Positions 26,006 to 34,596 of a stretch of DNA of 64,000 bases are shown here, in pieces. Position 1 is the first letter of the stretch. Every line of letters begins with the position of its first letter. The notes under the pieces were generated by a model. That model had not been told where the DNA came from. It worked only from the letters and a program-made list of their open reading frames with translations, and searched no databases. The position numbers and the translations under genes were made by a program. The stretch is from Vulcanimicrobiota bacterium (GTDB lineage: Bacteria; Vulcanimicrobiota; Vulcanimicrobiia; Vulcanimicrobiales; Vulcanimicrobiaceae). The DNA lies in the NCBI GenBank assembly GCA_003140215.1, contig PLJL01000004.1, positions 818,661 to 882,660 of the forward strand, read 5' to 3'.

Positions 26006-26826
26006 CACGAGCAGCCGTACGTTCCGACGAGCGTTTTCGGTCGCGTCGGGCCGGCCGCAAACCACGTCATTTGCATCGACAGCGACGCGAAGTTGACGGC
26101 CAGATCAGCCGACGTGTTCACGCCGACGGGGCTCTCGGTCGGCTGGTACGGGAGTCCGGTCGATGGGTTGTTGGAAGCCGGTATGAAGGTCTCGGGGATC
26201 AGGGCCAGCGTCGCTGCACTCCGGCCGACGGCCTTGAAAGCGTTCGCCGTGCCCAGCCCCAGAATCTTCGGAAAGAGCGTCGCGACGTTCTTGCAGGCGA
26301 CGACGTCGACGGTCTCGTGAGCGGTGTCGACCGTGGTGGTGTAGGTGAACCCGCAGTCGAGCACCGCGCAATGGCTCGCCGCCAAGGCGGTCGCGGTGGT
26401 GGGCGAGTTCGCCAGCCCGCCGCCGATGAGGCCGTCGACGTTCTTCATTTGCAGCGTGATGTTGGTGTAGTTCGTCGACGCGATCGTGTATGCGGCCGAC
26501 AGTTTCGCTAGGTCGGCGTCGCAGGCGGTCTGACCGCTGCAGGCTCCCGGGTCGTACACGAGGTTGGCCATCGCTTGGAGCAGGTAGCGTATCCGGGTCT
26601 CCTCTACCGCAGCGGAATAGACGAGCATGTTGGCCTGGTTGTTCATGTTGGCGTCGGTCGCGATGCCCGCCGACGCCGCGCTGTCGGCGGCGTTTTGGGC
26701 GCGAATGTGCCAGCGGACCATGTTCGCGTAGTTGACCGTGAAGAACATCAGCGCGAACATCGTCGCCAAGCCGAGCGTCCACAGGGGCAGCGTCTGGCCG
26801 CGCTCGCGGTATTGCGCTACGCGCAT
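26005..26826 (-). CDS. TadG-like pilus assembly protein
   Basis: 273 residues from ATG 26826, overlapping the end of the preceding tadE gene. The N-terminus RERGQTLPLWTLGLATMFAL resembles the TadE/TadG N-terminal membrane segment but lacks the Glu at +5, as in TadG proteins. A helical segment QNAADSAASAGIATDANMNN follows; this AaDaAAlAga pattern is typical of the Tad-like domain. Four to five cysteines in the external part could form disulfides. It lacks the large von Willebrand domain of long TadG forms. Membrane-anchored, role in pilus stability inferred from the family. Confidence 0.68.
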   Translation of the reverse strand: MRVAQYRERGQTLPLWTLGLATMFALMFFTVNYANMVRWHIRAQNAADSAASAGIATDANMNNQANMLVYSAAVEETRIRYLLQAMANLVYDPGACSGQTACDADLAKLSAAYTIASTNYTNITLQMKNVDGLIGGGLANSPTTATALAASHCAVLDCGFTYTTTVDTAHETVDVVACKNVATLFPKILGLGTANAFKAVGRSAATLALIPETFIPASNNPSTGLPYQPTESPVGVNTSADLAVNFASLSMQMTWFAAGPTRPKTLVGTYGCS

Positions 26827-27503
26827 GTCGTCCCCGTGTCCCAGTCGTAGATCGGGTCCATCGGGCTGAACGCCCGCATCGGGTCGAAGAAGCAGTTGAA
26901 GTCGAAGTAGCAGAACAGCGAGCCGTTCGCGGTGGTCGCCGGCGGCCGGATCGCCGCGTAGACGGCGGCGCGGCAGTACCACTCGGCGAAGCGGCTGCCG
27001 GCCGGTTTGCTCAGCGCGATGCTCTGCGCGAGCAAGATCGCCCGCGGCTGGTTCAGGCCGGAGACGGCATACGTGTCGCCGGGTGAAGTATAGTAGTTCT
27101 GCAGCGTGTCGGTCACGCTGAACGGATAGGCGGCTCCCGGCGCGGGGGTCGCTGCTCCGAGGGGTTCGTTGACGTGGGCATTCACCCCGAAGGTCGCCGG
27201 GCTTCCGGCGACCGGCAAGCCGTTCGCCGTTCCGGTGACGACGACCGAGACGCTCTTGGCCGAGGGCGTGAGCACGATCGCCGATGCCGCAACGTGCGTG
27301 AAGACGCCGTGCGCGGCGGTCGTGGCTCCGATGGTGCCGCCGGCCGGATCTTGAGCGTAGGTGCGGCTAGCTACGAACGCCGCGCCGTCCTGCGAGACTT
27401 GCGTGTAGGCCAGCACCGAGAGCTGGATCGATCCGAACAGGATCATCAGGACGATGCTCATCACGAATGCGGTCTCGACGAGCGCGGTGCCGCGAGCTCT
27501 CAC
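26817..27503 (-). CDS. tadE: TadE-family pseudopilin
   Basis: 228 residues from GTG 27503, four bases inside the flp stop. MRARGTALVETAFVMSIVLM is the classic TadE N-terminus: Gly/Thr cut site and Glu at +5 of a membrane helix. The external region is Gly/Ala/Thr-rich and ends in a Cys- and aromatic-rich tail (WYCRAAVYAAIRP; FCYFDFNCFFDP). TadE proteins are processed by the TadV peptidase and are needed for Flp pilus assembly in the periplasm. Second gene downstream of the secretin. Confidence 0.8.
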   Translation of the reverse strand: MRARGTALVETAFVMSIVLMILFGSIQLSVLAYTQVSQDGAAFVASRTYAQDPAGGTIGATTAAHGVFTHVAASAIVLTPSAKSVSVVVTGTANGLPVAGSPATFGVNAHVNEPLGAATPAPGAAYPFSVTDTLQNYYTSPGDTYAVSGLNQPRAILLAQSIALSKPAGSRFAEWYCRAAVYAAIRPPATTANGSLFCYFDFNCFFDPMRAFSPMDPIYDWDTGTTCA

Positions 27504-27694
27504 GGCGGGCTCGTCCCGAGGCCGGTCAGCCCGGTCCCGGCCGCATTGAGCTGCGTACCGGTCTCGGTCTGGATGAGCTTCATCGTGACGAGCATCAGCA
27601 CGCCGAGCGCCGAGGCGATCAGGGCGTATTCGGTGAGCGTCGCCCCGGCCTGATCGCGCAACATGCAGCGCAGGTCGGTCAGCGGGCGCATCAT
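27500..27694 (-). CDS. Flp-type pilin 1
   Basis: 64 residues. QAGATLTEYALIASALGVLM carries the Flp motif: cut after Gly, with Glu at +5 and Tyr at +6, then a hydrophobic helix. The mature part is short and ends in a Gly/Thr/Pro tail, as for Flp/Fap pilins. The start ATG overlaps the secretin stop. A second Flp pilin lies in the divergent operon (29266-29430); the two mature sequences begin ATLTEYAL and ATLVEYAL. Confidence 0.86.
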   Translation of the reverse strand: MMRPLTDLRCMLRDQAGATLTEYALIASALGVLMLVTMKLIQTETGTQLNAAGTGLTGLGTSPP

Positions 27695-29106
27695 TTGATC
27701 ACGATCTTGGGCGTCATCACGAAGATGACGTCGGTCTCGTTGTGCAGGTAGCGCGTCGATTTGAACAGGCTGCCGATGAAGGGGAGGCTGCTCAACAGCG
27801 GGATCTTGGTGATGTTGCGCTGCTCGATGCGGCGCAGCATCCCACCCAGCACGATCGACTCGCCCGACGCGGTGACCACGTCGGTGGAGAGCCGGCTCGT
27901 CTTGAGCGCCGGGATCACGAAGCCGTTGAGCGAGACGCCGTCTTGAAAGTCGAGGTCCGAGACCTCAGGGTCGATCTTCGTCTCGATGCTGCCGTTGCCC
28001 AGGATCGTCGGCGTGACTTTGAGACGCACGCCGAACTCCTTGAAGATCACCGAGACCGCTCCTAAGCCCGTCGAGATCGGAACCGGAATCTCGCCGCCGA
28101 CCAGAAAGGTCGCCTCGGTTCCGGGCATCGTGACGAGCTCGGGCTCGGAAAGAAGCTTCGCATTCCCGTTGGTCACGAGGAGATCGAGCGTCGGCGCCAG
28201 CCGCGTGGTGCGGAAGAAGCCGCCGACGTTGAGCGCTTTCCCCAACCCCTGCGCCGCCTCCAAGAGCGGAAACGACGGCGAGCCGAGGACGAGGTTGCCG
28301 CTAGCATCGGGGGTGGCCGACTGCAGTCGCAGACCGATCTGATCGAGCGCCGTCTTGTCGACTTCGTAGATGCGCACCTTGACGTCGATCTGGCTGACGG
28401 TCGCGACGTTGAGGCGGTCGATGATCTTTCCGTCGCCGGCGAGGTAAGCGCCGGCCAGACCGCGGGCTTGCTCGAGGACCCACTGGGCGCGGGCGCGGTC
28501 GTTGACGTGGCCGCTCACGACGACGTTCCCTTTGGCGTCGGGATCGAGGTGGATGTCGTTGGGCCCCATGGCGGCGGTGAGGTTTGCGACAAGGTTGCCG
28601 AGCGGATGCCGTACGGTGACGGCGTTGACGACGCTGTACTTCTGCGCCGTCTCGAGCTTGTCGAAGCGCAACAGGATCTCTTTGAGCGTCGCGAAGTGGG
28701 CCGCGTCCTCGACGCTCCCCCGCACCACGATGGAGTGGTCGAAATTGACCAAGGAGACGTCCGGCTCCGAGAGCGAGACCCGGATCATCCCGGCGATCCG
28801 GTCCAGCGTTTGCTCGGTAACCGTCACTTCATAAGACGTGCGCGCCGTTCGGGTCCACACGATGACCGAGGTTCTGCCGGGGGCCTTCGCGCTGACGACG
28901 ACTTGGATGTCCCCGACCGCCACCACGCTGGCGATCCGGGCGTCACCGACGGCCAGCCGCACGAGCTGCGGCGCCTCGATGACCACCGAGTGGCCGGATT
29001 CGAGCGTCAACGCGGTGGGCGCGGACGCCCCGGCGCCGGCCGCGGCCGTACCCAGGAGCGTGGCGCTCAGCACGAGCGTAAGCAGAGTCCTCCGATAGCG
29101 GTTCAT
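27691..29106 (-). CDS. cpaC: Tad/Flp pilus outer-membrane secretin (RcpA/CpaC)
   Basis: 471 residues from ATG 29106 (ATG 29115 is alternative). The N-terminus NRYRRTLLTLVLSATLLGTA is a signal peptide. An N-terminal pilus domain (VVIEAPQLVRLAVGDARIAS, VVVSAKAPGRTSVIVWTR) and a BON-like segment (DPDAKGNVVVSGHVNDRARA) follow. The secretin domain has TRLAPTLDLLVTNGNAKLLS, ATFLVGGEIPVPI, and VVTASGESIVLGGMLRR, ending in PLLSSLPFIGSLFKST. This is a ring-shaped outer-membrane channel for the pilus and evidence for a two-membrane cell. It is the first gene of the leftward operon, divergent from flp2. Confidence 0.93.
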   Translation of the reverse strand: MNRYRRTLLTLVLSATLLGTAAAGAGASAPTALTLESGHSVVIEAPQLVRLAVGDARIASVVAVGDIQVVVSAKAPGRTSVIVWTRTARTSYEVTVTEQTLDRIAGMIRVSLSEPDVSLVNFDHSIVVRGSVEDAAHFATLKEILLRFDKLETAQKYSVVNAVTVRHPLGNLVANLTAAMGPNDIHLDPDAKGNVVVSGHVNDRARAQWVLEQARGLAGAYLAGDGKIIDRLNVATVSQIDVKVRIYEVDKTALDQIGLRLQSATPDASGNLVLGSPSFPLLEAAQGLGKALNVGGFFRTTRLAPTLDLLVTNGNAKLLSEPELVTMPGTEATFLVGGEIPVPISTGLGAVSVIFKEFGVRLKVTPTILGNGSIETKIDPEVSDLDFQDGVSLNGFVIPALKTSRLSTDVVTASGESIVLGGMLRRIEQRNITKIPLLSSLPFIGSLFKSTRYLHNETDVIFVMTPKIVIK

Positions 29107-29265
29107 GGGCTCCATGCTGAGCGGTCCAGGTAACCCCACGGTAACGACGTCGGGGTGCTGTGGCCGGACCGGCTCGTTACCGCCGGGGTGCAGACTGTCG
29201 AGGTGGCTATGACCGCGGTTCCTCTATCGCGGCAAGCGAGCCATCATCCGCTCGAAGGAGCACCC

Positions 29266-29430
29266 ATGTTCAACGCTTTCACCTCGATGCTCCGCGACGA
29301 CGAGGGCGCCACCCTCGTTGAGTACGCGCTCATCGTGTCGCTCATCGCCGCGGTCTGCATCGTCGCGGTCAAGCTCGTCGGAACCAACGCCAGCGCATCG
29401 CTGACCAACGCCGCCGGCAACATCAAGTAG
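29266..29430 (+). CDS. Flp-type pilin 2
   Basis: 54 residues with GAAGGAGC as ribosome site. DDEGATLVEYALIVSLIAAV contains the Gly cut site, Glu +5 and Tyr +6 of Flp pilins. The mature protein would be about 40 residues, ending TNAAGNIK. First gene of the rightward operon, with 160 bases of divergent promoter space up to the secretin gene. By position next to the peptidase and ATPase genes it is the likelier major pilin. Confidence 0.9.
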   Translation: MFNAFTSMLRDDEGATLVEYALIVSLIAAVCIVAVKLVGTNASASLTNAAGNIK

Positions 29431-29431
29431 C

Positions 29432-29956
29432 ATGCTCCACGCGTCATGGATCGCGTGGGTCGTTCTGGGCGGCGCTTCGATCGCCGCCCTGTTCGACCTC
29501 GCGACTCGGCGAATCCCGAACTGGCTCATCGTGACGGTCTTGGCCGCCGCGCTGATCTACCACGGCGGGCTTGGCGCGGCCGACCTGCTTCGATCGCTCG
29601 GCGCTGCTGCGCTCGTTCTCATCGCCGGAACGTACGCCCATGCGCGCCACTGGCTCGGAGGAGGCGACGTGAAGCTCGCCGCCGCCGTAGCCGCAGTTTT
29701 TAGCTTACCAGAGCTGGTGAGCTTCCTTTTGTACGCATTCGTCAGCGGCGGCGTGCTCGCGCTCGCCGCCATCGCCCTCGCCTCGCGCCACGATCTCGCG
29801 GCACGCGGCAAGAGCTTCGCGCTCAACCTCGTTACCGGCACCCTGCAGCTTCCCAGCGGCGGGTCCGGCGCGATACCGTATGCCGTCGCCATCGCGTGCG
29901 GTGCGGCCTTGGTCGAATGCTCGTACGCCTTTCCGTTCTTGAGGCTGACATCATGA
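29432..29956 (+). CDS. cpaA: Prepilin peptidase TadV/CpaA (A24 family)
   Basis: 174 residues, starting one base after the flp2 stop. IAALFDLATRRIPNWLIVTV holds the first catalytic Asp with the IPN motif and LGGGDVKLAAAVAAVF the second (GxGDxKL). About five or six membrane spans. It cuts Flp and TadE-type prepilins at the inner membrane. It lacks the methylase domain of type IV PilD, as usual for TadV. The stop overlaps the cpaB start (ATGA). A second A24 peptidase is encoded at 34593-35204. Confidence 0.92.
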   Translation: MLHASWIAWVVLGGASIAALFDLATRRIPNWLIVTVLAAALIYHGGLGAADLLRSLGAAALVLIAGTYAHARHWLGGGDVKLAAAVAAVFSLPELVSFLLYAFVSGGVLALAAIALASRHDLAARGKSFALNLVTGTLQLPSGGSGAIPYAVAIACGAALVECSYAFPFLRLTS

Positions 29957-30819
29957 AGCAAAAACGTATCAGCCTGATCGTGGCCGTCGTCTTGGCCGTC
30001 GCGACGGGCCTCTTCACCCTGAACTACCTGTCCTCGGTGCGCCGCACCGCCGCGCTCGAAGTGCAAGCGCAGCGCGAGGTCGTCATCGCCGACCGGGACA
30101 TCCCGGCGCGCGTGGTCATCAGCGCCGACATGCTCCGCCATGCCCAGCGCCGCGCATCCGAAGTCGAGCCCGGCGCGATCCTCGACGCCGCCAAGGCGGT
30201 CGGAACCTACTCGCTCATCAGCATCCCGGCCGGCAGCACGATCACGAGCTCAAAGGTCGGCCGCCCGCAGAACGTCGCCTTGTCCGTGGTACTCAAGCCC
30301 GGGATGCGTGCGATTTCGATCGCCGCCGACAAAGTCAAAGACGTCGCCGGCCTGATTCAGCCCGGCGACCGGGTCGACGTGATCGCCATCCCGGCTCGCG
30401 TCGGTGTCGAAACGCCGCAAGCGCGTACGATCTTGCGTGGCGCCCTCGTCCTGGCCTTGGGCGGACAGCTCGAGAACTCGGCGCCGGTGGCGGCGGCTGA
30501 CGCGCAAAACGTCGCTACGGTGACGCTCGGCGTGAGCCCCGCGCAAGCCGATCTGCTGGCGAGTGCCGACATCAACGCGACACTGCGCTTGGCCCTGCGC
30601 TCGCCGGTCGAGTCGCAGCGCTCGCTGCCGGTCGAAAAGCTTGTCCTGCCCGCACCGTTGCGCAAGGTTCCACCGCCGCCGCTGGCCGGATTGTTCGGCG
30701 CGCAGATGCCGCCCGCGCTCGCCGCCCTGCCGCGACTGCTCCCGGTTGCGCCGCACCCTGCGGCGCGAAAATCAGTGCAGCACGGCGTCGTCGTGATCGA
30801 CGGCGCGACCGCGAACTAG
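29953..30819 (+). CDS. cpaB: Flp pilus assembly protein CpaB/RcpC
   Basis: 288 residues. A single N-terminal membrane segment (RISLIVAVVLAVATGLFTLN) is followed by the SAF domain: VVIADRDIPARVVISADML, with SLISIPAGSTITSSKVG, then the RcpC block ALSVVLKPGMRAISIAADKV and AGLIQPGDRVDVIAI. This is the standard CpaB layout. It acts in the periplasm with the secretin, probably binding peptidoglycan. A proline-rich tail (KVPPPPLAGLFG) ends the chain. Located between peptidase and ATPase genes, as in other tad loci. Confidence 0.92.
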   Translation: MKQKRISLIVAVVLAVATGLFTLNYLSSVRRTAALEVQAQREVVIADRDIPARVVISADMLRHAQRRASEVEPGAILDAAKAVGTYSLISIPAGSTITSSKVGRPQNVALSVVLKPGMRAISIAADKVKDVAGLIQPGDRVDVIAIPARVGVETPQARTILRGALVLALGGQLENSAPVAAADAQNVATVTLGVSPAQADLLASADINATLRLALRSPVESQRSLPVEKLVLPAPLRKVPPPPLAGLFGAQMPPALAALPRLLPVAPHPAARKSVQHGVVVIDGATAN

Positions 30820-30821
30820 CC

Positions 30822-32885
30822 GTGCGCATCCTCACCTTCATCGGCGCCAAGGGCGGCTCCGGAACCTCGACGCTGGCGCTCGAAGCCGCGCGCGAGATCC
30901 AGAAGCTCGCGCCGGCTGCGCTCGTCGACGGAGACCTGTCGGGACGCCGCAGCATCGCGGTCCTGCTCGACGCGGTACGCACCTTCGACGGCTTGCGCCT
31001 CGAGGGCGCGCTCCCCATTGCGCTGGTCAACGGACTGCGCGTCGTCGAGCTCGTCGACAAGCTGGCCTTGTCGTTTTCGTTGCGCGCGGAGCAGGTCGAG
31101 CAGATCGTGGCGGAACTCGGCGACGTGGAGACGATCGTCGTCGACGCCTCGCAGGCGTTCGCCGGCGCCCTGCAGCCGCTGATGTCGCGCACCACCAAGT
31201 TCTTGGTCGTCGTCGAGCCCAACATGCTCGGCATCACGGGCGCACGCGCGCTCATCGCCGACCACTTGCGCTCGGTCCCGCAGCACCGCATCGGCGTGGT
31301 GATCAACATCCGCGACCCCCGCGCCGTCGAGGTCTCGCGGCGCGAGGTGGAGCGCCTGCTCGAGCTCCCCGTGCTGGCCGAGATTCCGGCCCGCAGCGAC
31401 CGTGGCTACCTCAAAGCCGTGTCCGCGCTCGCGCAACAGATCGCACACCTGGCCCCCGACGCGGAGCTGCTCGATTTAATCGTGAGCAAGACCCCGATCG
31501 GCGAGCGCCGGACCGACGCCCGCCGCGACGAGATGCGCGCCGCCGACCGCAAGGCCGCGCAACTCTCCGCCCTGGACGGCGAAGGCGATGACGAACGGCG
31601 AGCTTGGGAAGCCCTCAAGATCGAGATCCACAACGATCTGGCCAAGCACGTCGACGCCGCGACGGTCGCGGATTCCGACAAGCGCAAGATCGCGGAGATG
31701 CGCGAGCACGTCCTCGACTTCGTGCAACGCCTGCTGATCGTTCAGCCGGGCCGCATCTCGATGGAGCTGATCAAACCGCTGTGCGACGAGGTCATGGACG
31801 AAGTCGTCGGCTACGGCCCGCTCGAAGGGCTGCTCGCCGATCCCGACATCTCCGAGATCATGGTGAACGGCCCCAAGAAAATTTTCGTCGAACGGTTCGG
31901 GAAGCTCCAGCTGACCGACAAGTCGTTTCTCGACGAGCGCCAGCTCAGGCTCATCATCGAGCGCATCATCGCCCCCATCGGCCGGCGCGTCGACGAGGCC
32001 GTGCCGATGGTCGACGCGCGGCTGCCCGACGGCTCGCGCGTGAACGCCATCATCGAACCGGTTTCGCTGGACGGCCCCACGGTCACGATTCGCCGCTTCG
32101 GCACGAAGCGGCTCGAAATCGAAGATCTGGTCCGCCTCGGCGCCGTCTCGCCGGCGGTGGTCGAGCTGCTGCGCGCCGCAGTGCAAGGGCGCCTCAACAT
32201 CGTCGTCAGCGGCGGAACCGGGTCGGGCAAGACCACCTTCCTCAACGTCCTCTCCGGTTTCATCCCACCCGGCGAACGAATCGTCACCATCGAGGACGCC
32301 GCCGAGCTGCGTTTGATCCAAGACCACGTCGTGCGCCTGGAATCCCGGCCGCCCAACATCGAGGGGACCGGCGAGATCAAGATTCGCGACCTGGTTCGCA
32401 ACGCGTTGCGCATGCGGCCGGACCGCATCATCGTCGGCGAGTGCCGCGGCGGCGAGGCCCTCGACATGCTCCAAGCCATGAACACCGGACATGACGGATC
32501 GCTCACCAGCGTGCACGCCAACTCACCGCGCGACGCGCTCTCGCGCATCGAGACGCTGGTCATGATGGCGGGGTTCGACCTGCCCGTGCGGGCGATTCGC
32601 GAGCAGATCTGCAGCGCGGTCGACATGATCATCCAAACCGCGCGCTTGCGCGACGGCAGCCGCAAGATCATGAGCATCAGCGAGGTCGTCGGCATGGAAG
32701 GCGACATCATCACCATGCAAGAGATCGTCAGCTTCAAACAGATGTCGATGATCGACGAGCTCGTGGTGGGCGAATTTCAATACAGCGGCGTTCAGCCGCA
32801 GTGCATGCCGCGCTTCAGCGAGCTGGGCATACCGTTCGACATCACGCAACTCTCGGCGCTGCCGGCGGCGGCGGGACTCTGGTGA
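30822..32885 (+). CDS. TadZ-TadA fusion: MinD-like ATPase plus CpaF secretion ATPase
   Basis: 687 residues from GTG 30822. Residues 1-230 are a MinD/ParA-like domain with the loop GAKGGSGTSTLAL and VVDASQAF as Walker B, matching CpaE/TadZ, which places the pilus machine in the cell. A charged linker (230-260) leads to a complete CpaF/TadA ATPase: GYGPLEGLLADPDISEIMVN, the Walker A loop GGTGSGKTTF from residue 464, RMRPDRIIVGECRGGEALDM (Walker B) and GHDGSLTSVHANSPRDALSR (His box). TadZ and TadA are normally separate genes; here they share one reading frame with no internal stop. It powers pilin polymerisation at the inner membrane. The usual receiver-like domain of long CpaE is missing. Confidence 0.92.
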   Translation: MRILTFIGAKGGSGTSTLALEAAREIQKLAPAALVDGDLSGRRSIAVLLDAVRTFDGLRLEGALPIALVNGLRVVELVDKLALSFSLRAEQVEQIVAELGDVETIVVDASQAFAGALQPLMSRTTKFLVVVEPNMLGITGARALIADHLRSVPQHRIGVVINIRDPRAVEVSRREVERLLELPVLAEIPARSDRGYLKAVSALAQQIAHLAPDAELLDLIVSKTPIGERRTDARRDEMRAADRKAAQLSALDGEGDDERRAWEALKIEIHNDLAKHVDAATVADSDKRKIAEMREHVLDFVQRLLIVQPGRISMELIKPLCDEVMDEVVGYGPLEGLLADPDISEIMVNGPKKIFVERFGKLQLTDKSFLDERQLRLIIERIIAPIGRRVDEAVPMVDARLPDGSRVNAIIEPVSLDGPTVTIRRFGTKRLEIEDLVRLGAVSPAVVELLRAAVQGRLNIVVSGGTGSGKTTFLNVLSGFIPPGERIVTIEDAAELRLIQDHVVRLESRPPNIEGTGEIKIRDLVRNALRMRPDRIIVGECRGGEALDMLQAMNTGHDGSLTSVHANSPRDALSRIETLVMMAGFDLPVRAIREQICSAVDMIIQTARLRDGSRKIMSISEVVGMEGDIITMQEIVSFKQMSMIDELVVGEFQYSGVQPQCMPRFSELGIPFDITQLSALPAAAGLW

Positions 32886-33739
32886 TGGATCCCATCCTCC
32901 TCATCGTCATCGGTTTGACGGCAGCGGTCGGCTTGGGCGCCTTCACCTTCGGCGGCGCGCTGCTCGATCCGGTGCGCAAGCTGATCGCGTCGTTCGAAGC
33001 CAAGGCCAAGGGCACCAACGTCTCGATGAACGTCACCAAGCTGGTGGGCATCGCGGCGGGGGTTTCGCTGTGCATCGCCGCGCTGGTGATCCTGTTCTTT
33101 CAACCGCCGATGCTCGTCGACGTGGGCGTGGTCGCGCTGTCGGCCGCGGGTGCGTACTGGGGCATGGGCACATGGTTGAAGCTGCGGTTCAAGGGGCGCC
33201 AAAAGGCGTTCTTGAGCCAGCTCGAGATGGCGCTGCGGATGATGTCGAGCTCGCTGCGCGTCGGCCTGGGGCTGCGCCAGGCGATCGTGATCGTAACCGA
33301 AGAGCTCGCCGACCCGGCCCGGCACGAGTTCTTGCGGGTCATCGGCCGGACCAACATCGGCATCGGCATCCTCGACGCGATCGATGAGGTCGCGGACCGG
33401 ATGCCCAGCCCCGAGATGGTGTTGAGCGCGCGCGCGATCCGCGTGCAGTCCAAGACCGGCGGCGATCTTGCCAAGGTCCTCGAAGGCGTGGCCGACACGA
33501 TCCGCGCGCGGCGCGGTCTGGTCGCCAAAATGCGCTCGCTGACCGCCGAAGGGCGCGCCAGCGGGATGATCATCCTCGCGCTCCCGCTGGTGATCGGCGC
33601 GTTCATCATGCTGACCCAACCGGCGATGGGGCATGCACTGCTCTTCACCAAGATCGGACTCTCGTCGCTCGGCCTGGTGGCCGCGCTGGAGATCGCCGCC
33701 GGCTTGTCGCTCAACAAGATCATGGCGTTCGACGTATGA
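32885..33739 (+). CDS. tadB: Tad inner-membrane platform protein TadB
   Basis: 284 residues; ATG 32885 overlaps the ATPase stop. Hydrophobic N-terminal spans are followed by a T2SSF domain: FLSQLEMALRMMSSSLRVGL, then GLRQAIVIVTEELADPARHE and QSKTGGDLAKVLEGVADTIR. It ends in two spans (GMIILALPLVIGAFIMLTQP). The chain is typical of TadB and works with TadC and the ATPase to extrude pilin. All genes 30822-36661 overlap by 1-4 bases, indicating one operon. Confidence 0.92.
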   Translation: MDPILLIVIGLTAAVGLGAFTFGGALLDPVRKLIASFEAKAKGTNVSMNVTKLVGIAAGVSLCIAALVILFFQPPMLVDVGVVALSAAGAYWGMGTWLKLRFKGRQKAFLSQLEMALRMMSSSLRVGLGLRQAIVIVTEELADPARHEFLRVIGRTNIGIGILDAIDEVADRMPSPEMVLSARAIRVQSKTGGDLAKVLEGVADTIRARRGLVAKMRSLTAEGRASGMIILALPLVIGAFIMLTQPAMGHALLFTKIGLSSLGLVAALEIAAGLSLNKIMAFDV

Positions 33740-34596
33740 CCATCATGACGTTGTCGCCGCTGGCGATGGTGCTGATGACCGTCGCCGGCGCGTGCGCGGT
33801 CTTCGCGCTCATCGCGGCCTTCATGCCCAAAGGCAACCCGGTCGGAAACCGCATGCGCGACCTGGCCGGAGGCTGGGAGATCGGCGCCGATCAGCGGACG
33901 GTCGAAAAGTTCATCACCTTCGAGCAACGCGGCAAGTTGCAGCACCAGCTCGCGCAGGCCGGATGGTACACCGTGACGCCGGCCCGGCTGATCGTGCGCT
34001 GCGTGTTGTTCGGCGTCGCCGCGCTGGTGGTCGGCGTCGGGTTCTTCATCCTGTTGCAGCTCGACGGATTCGTCTACATGGGGCTCATCGCGCTGGTGAC
34101 CGTCGGCGCTGCCCAGCTTCCGCTGTCGCGCTTGAACGGCGCCGTCGCAAAGCGCAAGAAAGAGATCGCGCGGGCGTTGCCGGATCTGCTCGACATGTTG
34201 TCGAGCACCGTCCAGGCGGGGCTCGCGTTCAACGCCGCGCTGGCGTACGCGGTGCCGGGTGTGAGCGGCCCGCTCGGGGACGAGCTGCGGGCGGTGCTGT
34301 CGGAGATTCGCGTCGGGCGCAGTCGCGCCGACTCCTTGCGCGCGATGGCGGAACGCGTCGACCAGGAAGAGCTCAAGACGACGGTGCGCGCGATCGTGCA
34401 GTCGGAACGCTTGGGCTCCAACTTGTCCAAAGTGTTGGAAGACCTCGGCACCGAGTCGCGCCAGCACCGCTTGCTGCGCGGCGAAGAGATCGCGGCGAAG
34501 CTGCCGGTCTTGATGGTCATCCCGATGGCGTTCTTCATGCTGCCGGCGCTGTTCACGATGATCTTCGGCGCCGTGCTGGCGGACTATTTCAAATGA
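33736..34596 (+). CDS. tadC: Tad inner-membrane platform protein TadC
   Basis: 286 residues. DLLDMLSSTVQAGLAFNAAL, LRAVLSEIRVGRSRADSLRA, and SERLGSNLSKVLEDLGTESR form the T2SSF domain, and the tail LPVLMVIPMAFFMLPALFTM is the terminal membrane hairpin, as in TadC. The start overlaps the tadB stop (ATGA) and the stop overlaps the next start. Paired with TadB in one membrane platform. Confidence 0.92.
   Translation: MTIMTLSPLAMVLMTVAGACAVFALIAAFMPKGNPVGNRMRDLAGGWEIGADQRTVEKFITFEQRGKLQHQLAQAGWYTVTPARLIVRCVLFGVAALVVGVGFFILLQLDGFVYMGLIALVTVGAAQLPLSRLNGAVAKRKKEIARALPDLLDMLSSTVQAGLAFNAALAYAVPGVSGPLGDELRAVLSEIRVGRSRADSLRAMAERVDQEELKTTVRAIVQSERLGSNLSKVLEDLGTESRQHRLLRGEEIAAKLPVLMVIPMAFFMLPALFTMIFGAVLADYFK

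Noticed and set aside
25419-26060. 214-codon N-terminal extension of the GGDEF-EAL protein
   Set aside because: It is a low-complexity Arg-rich shadow of the TadE-like gene; the true start is the GTG overlapping that gene's stop.
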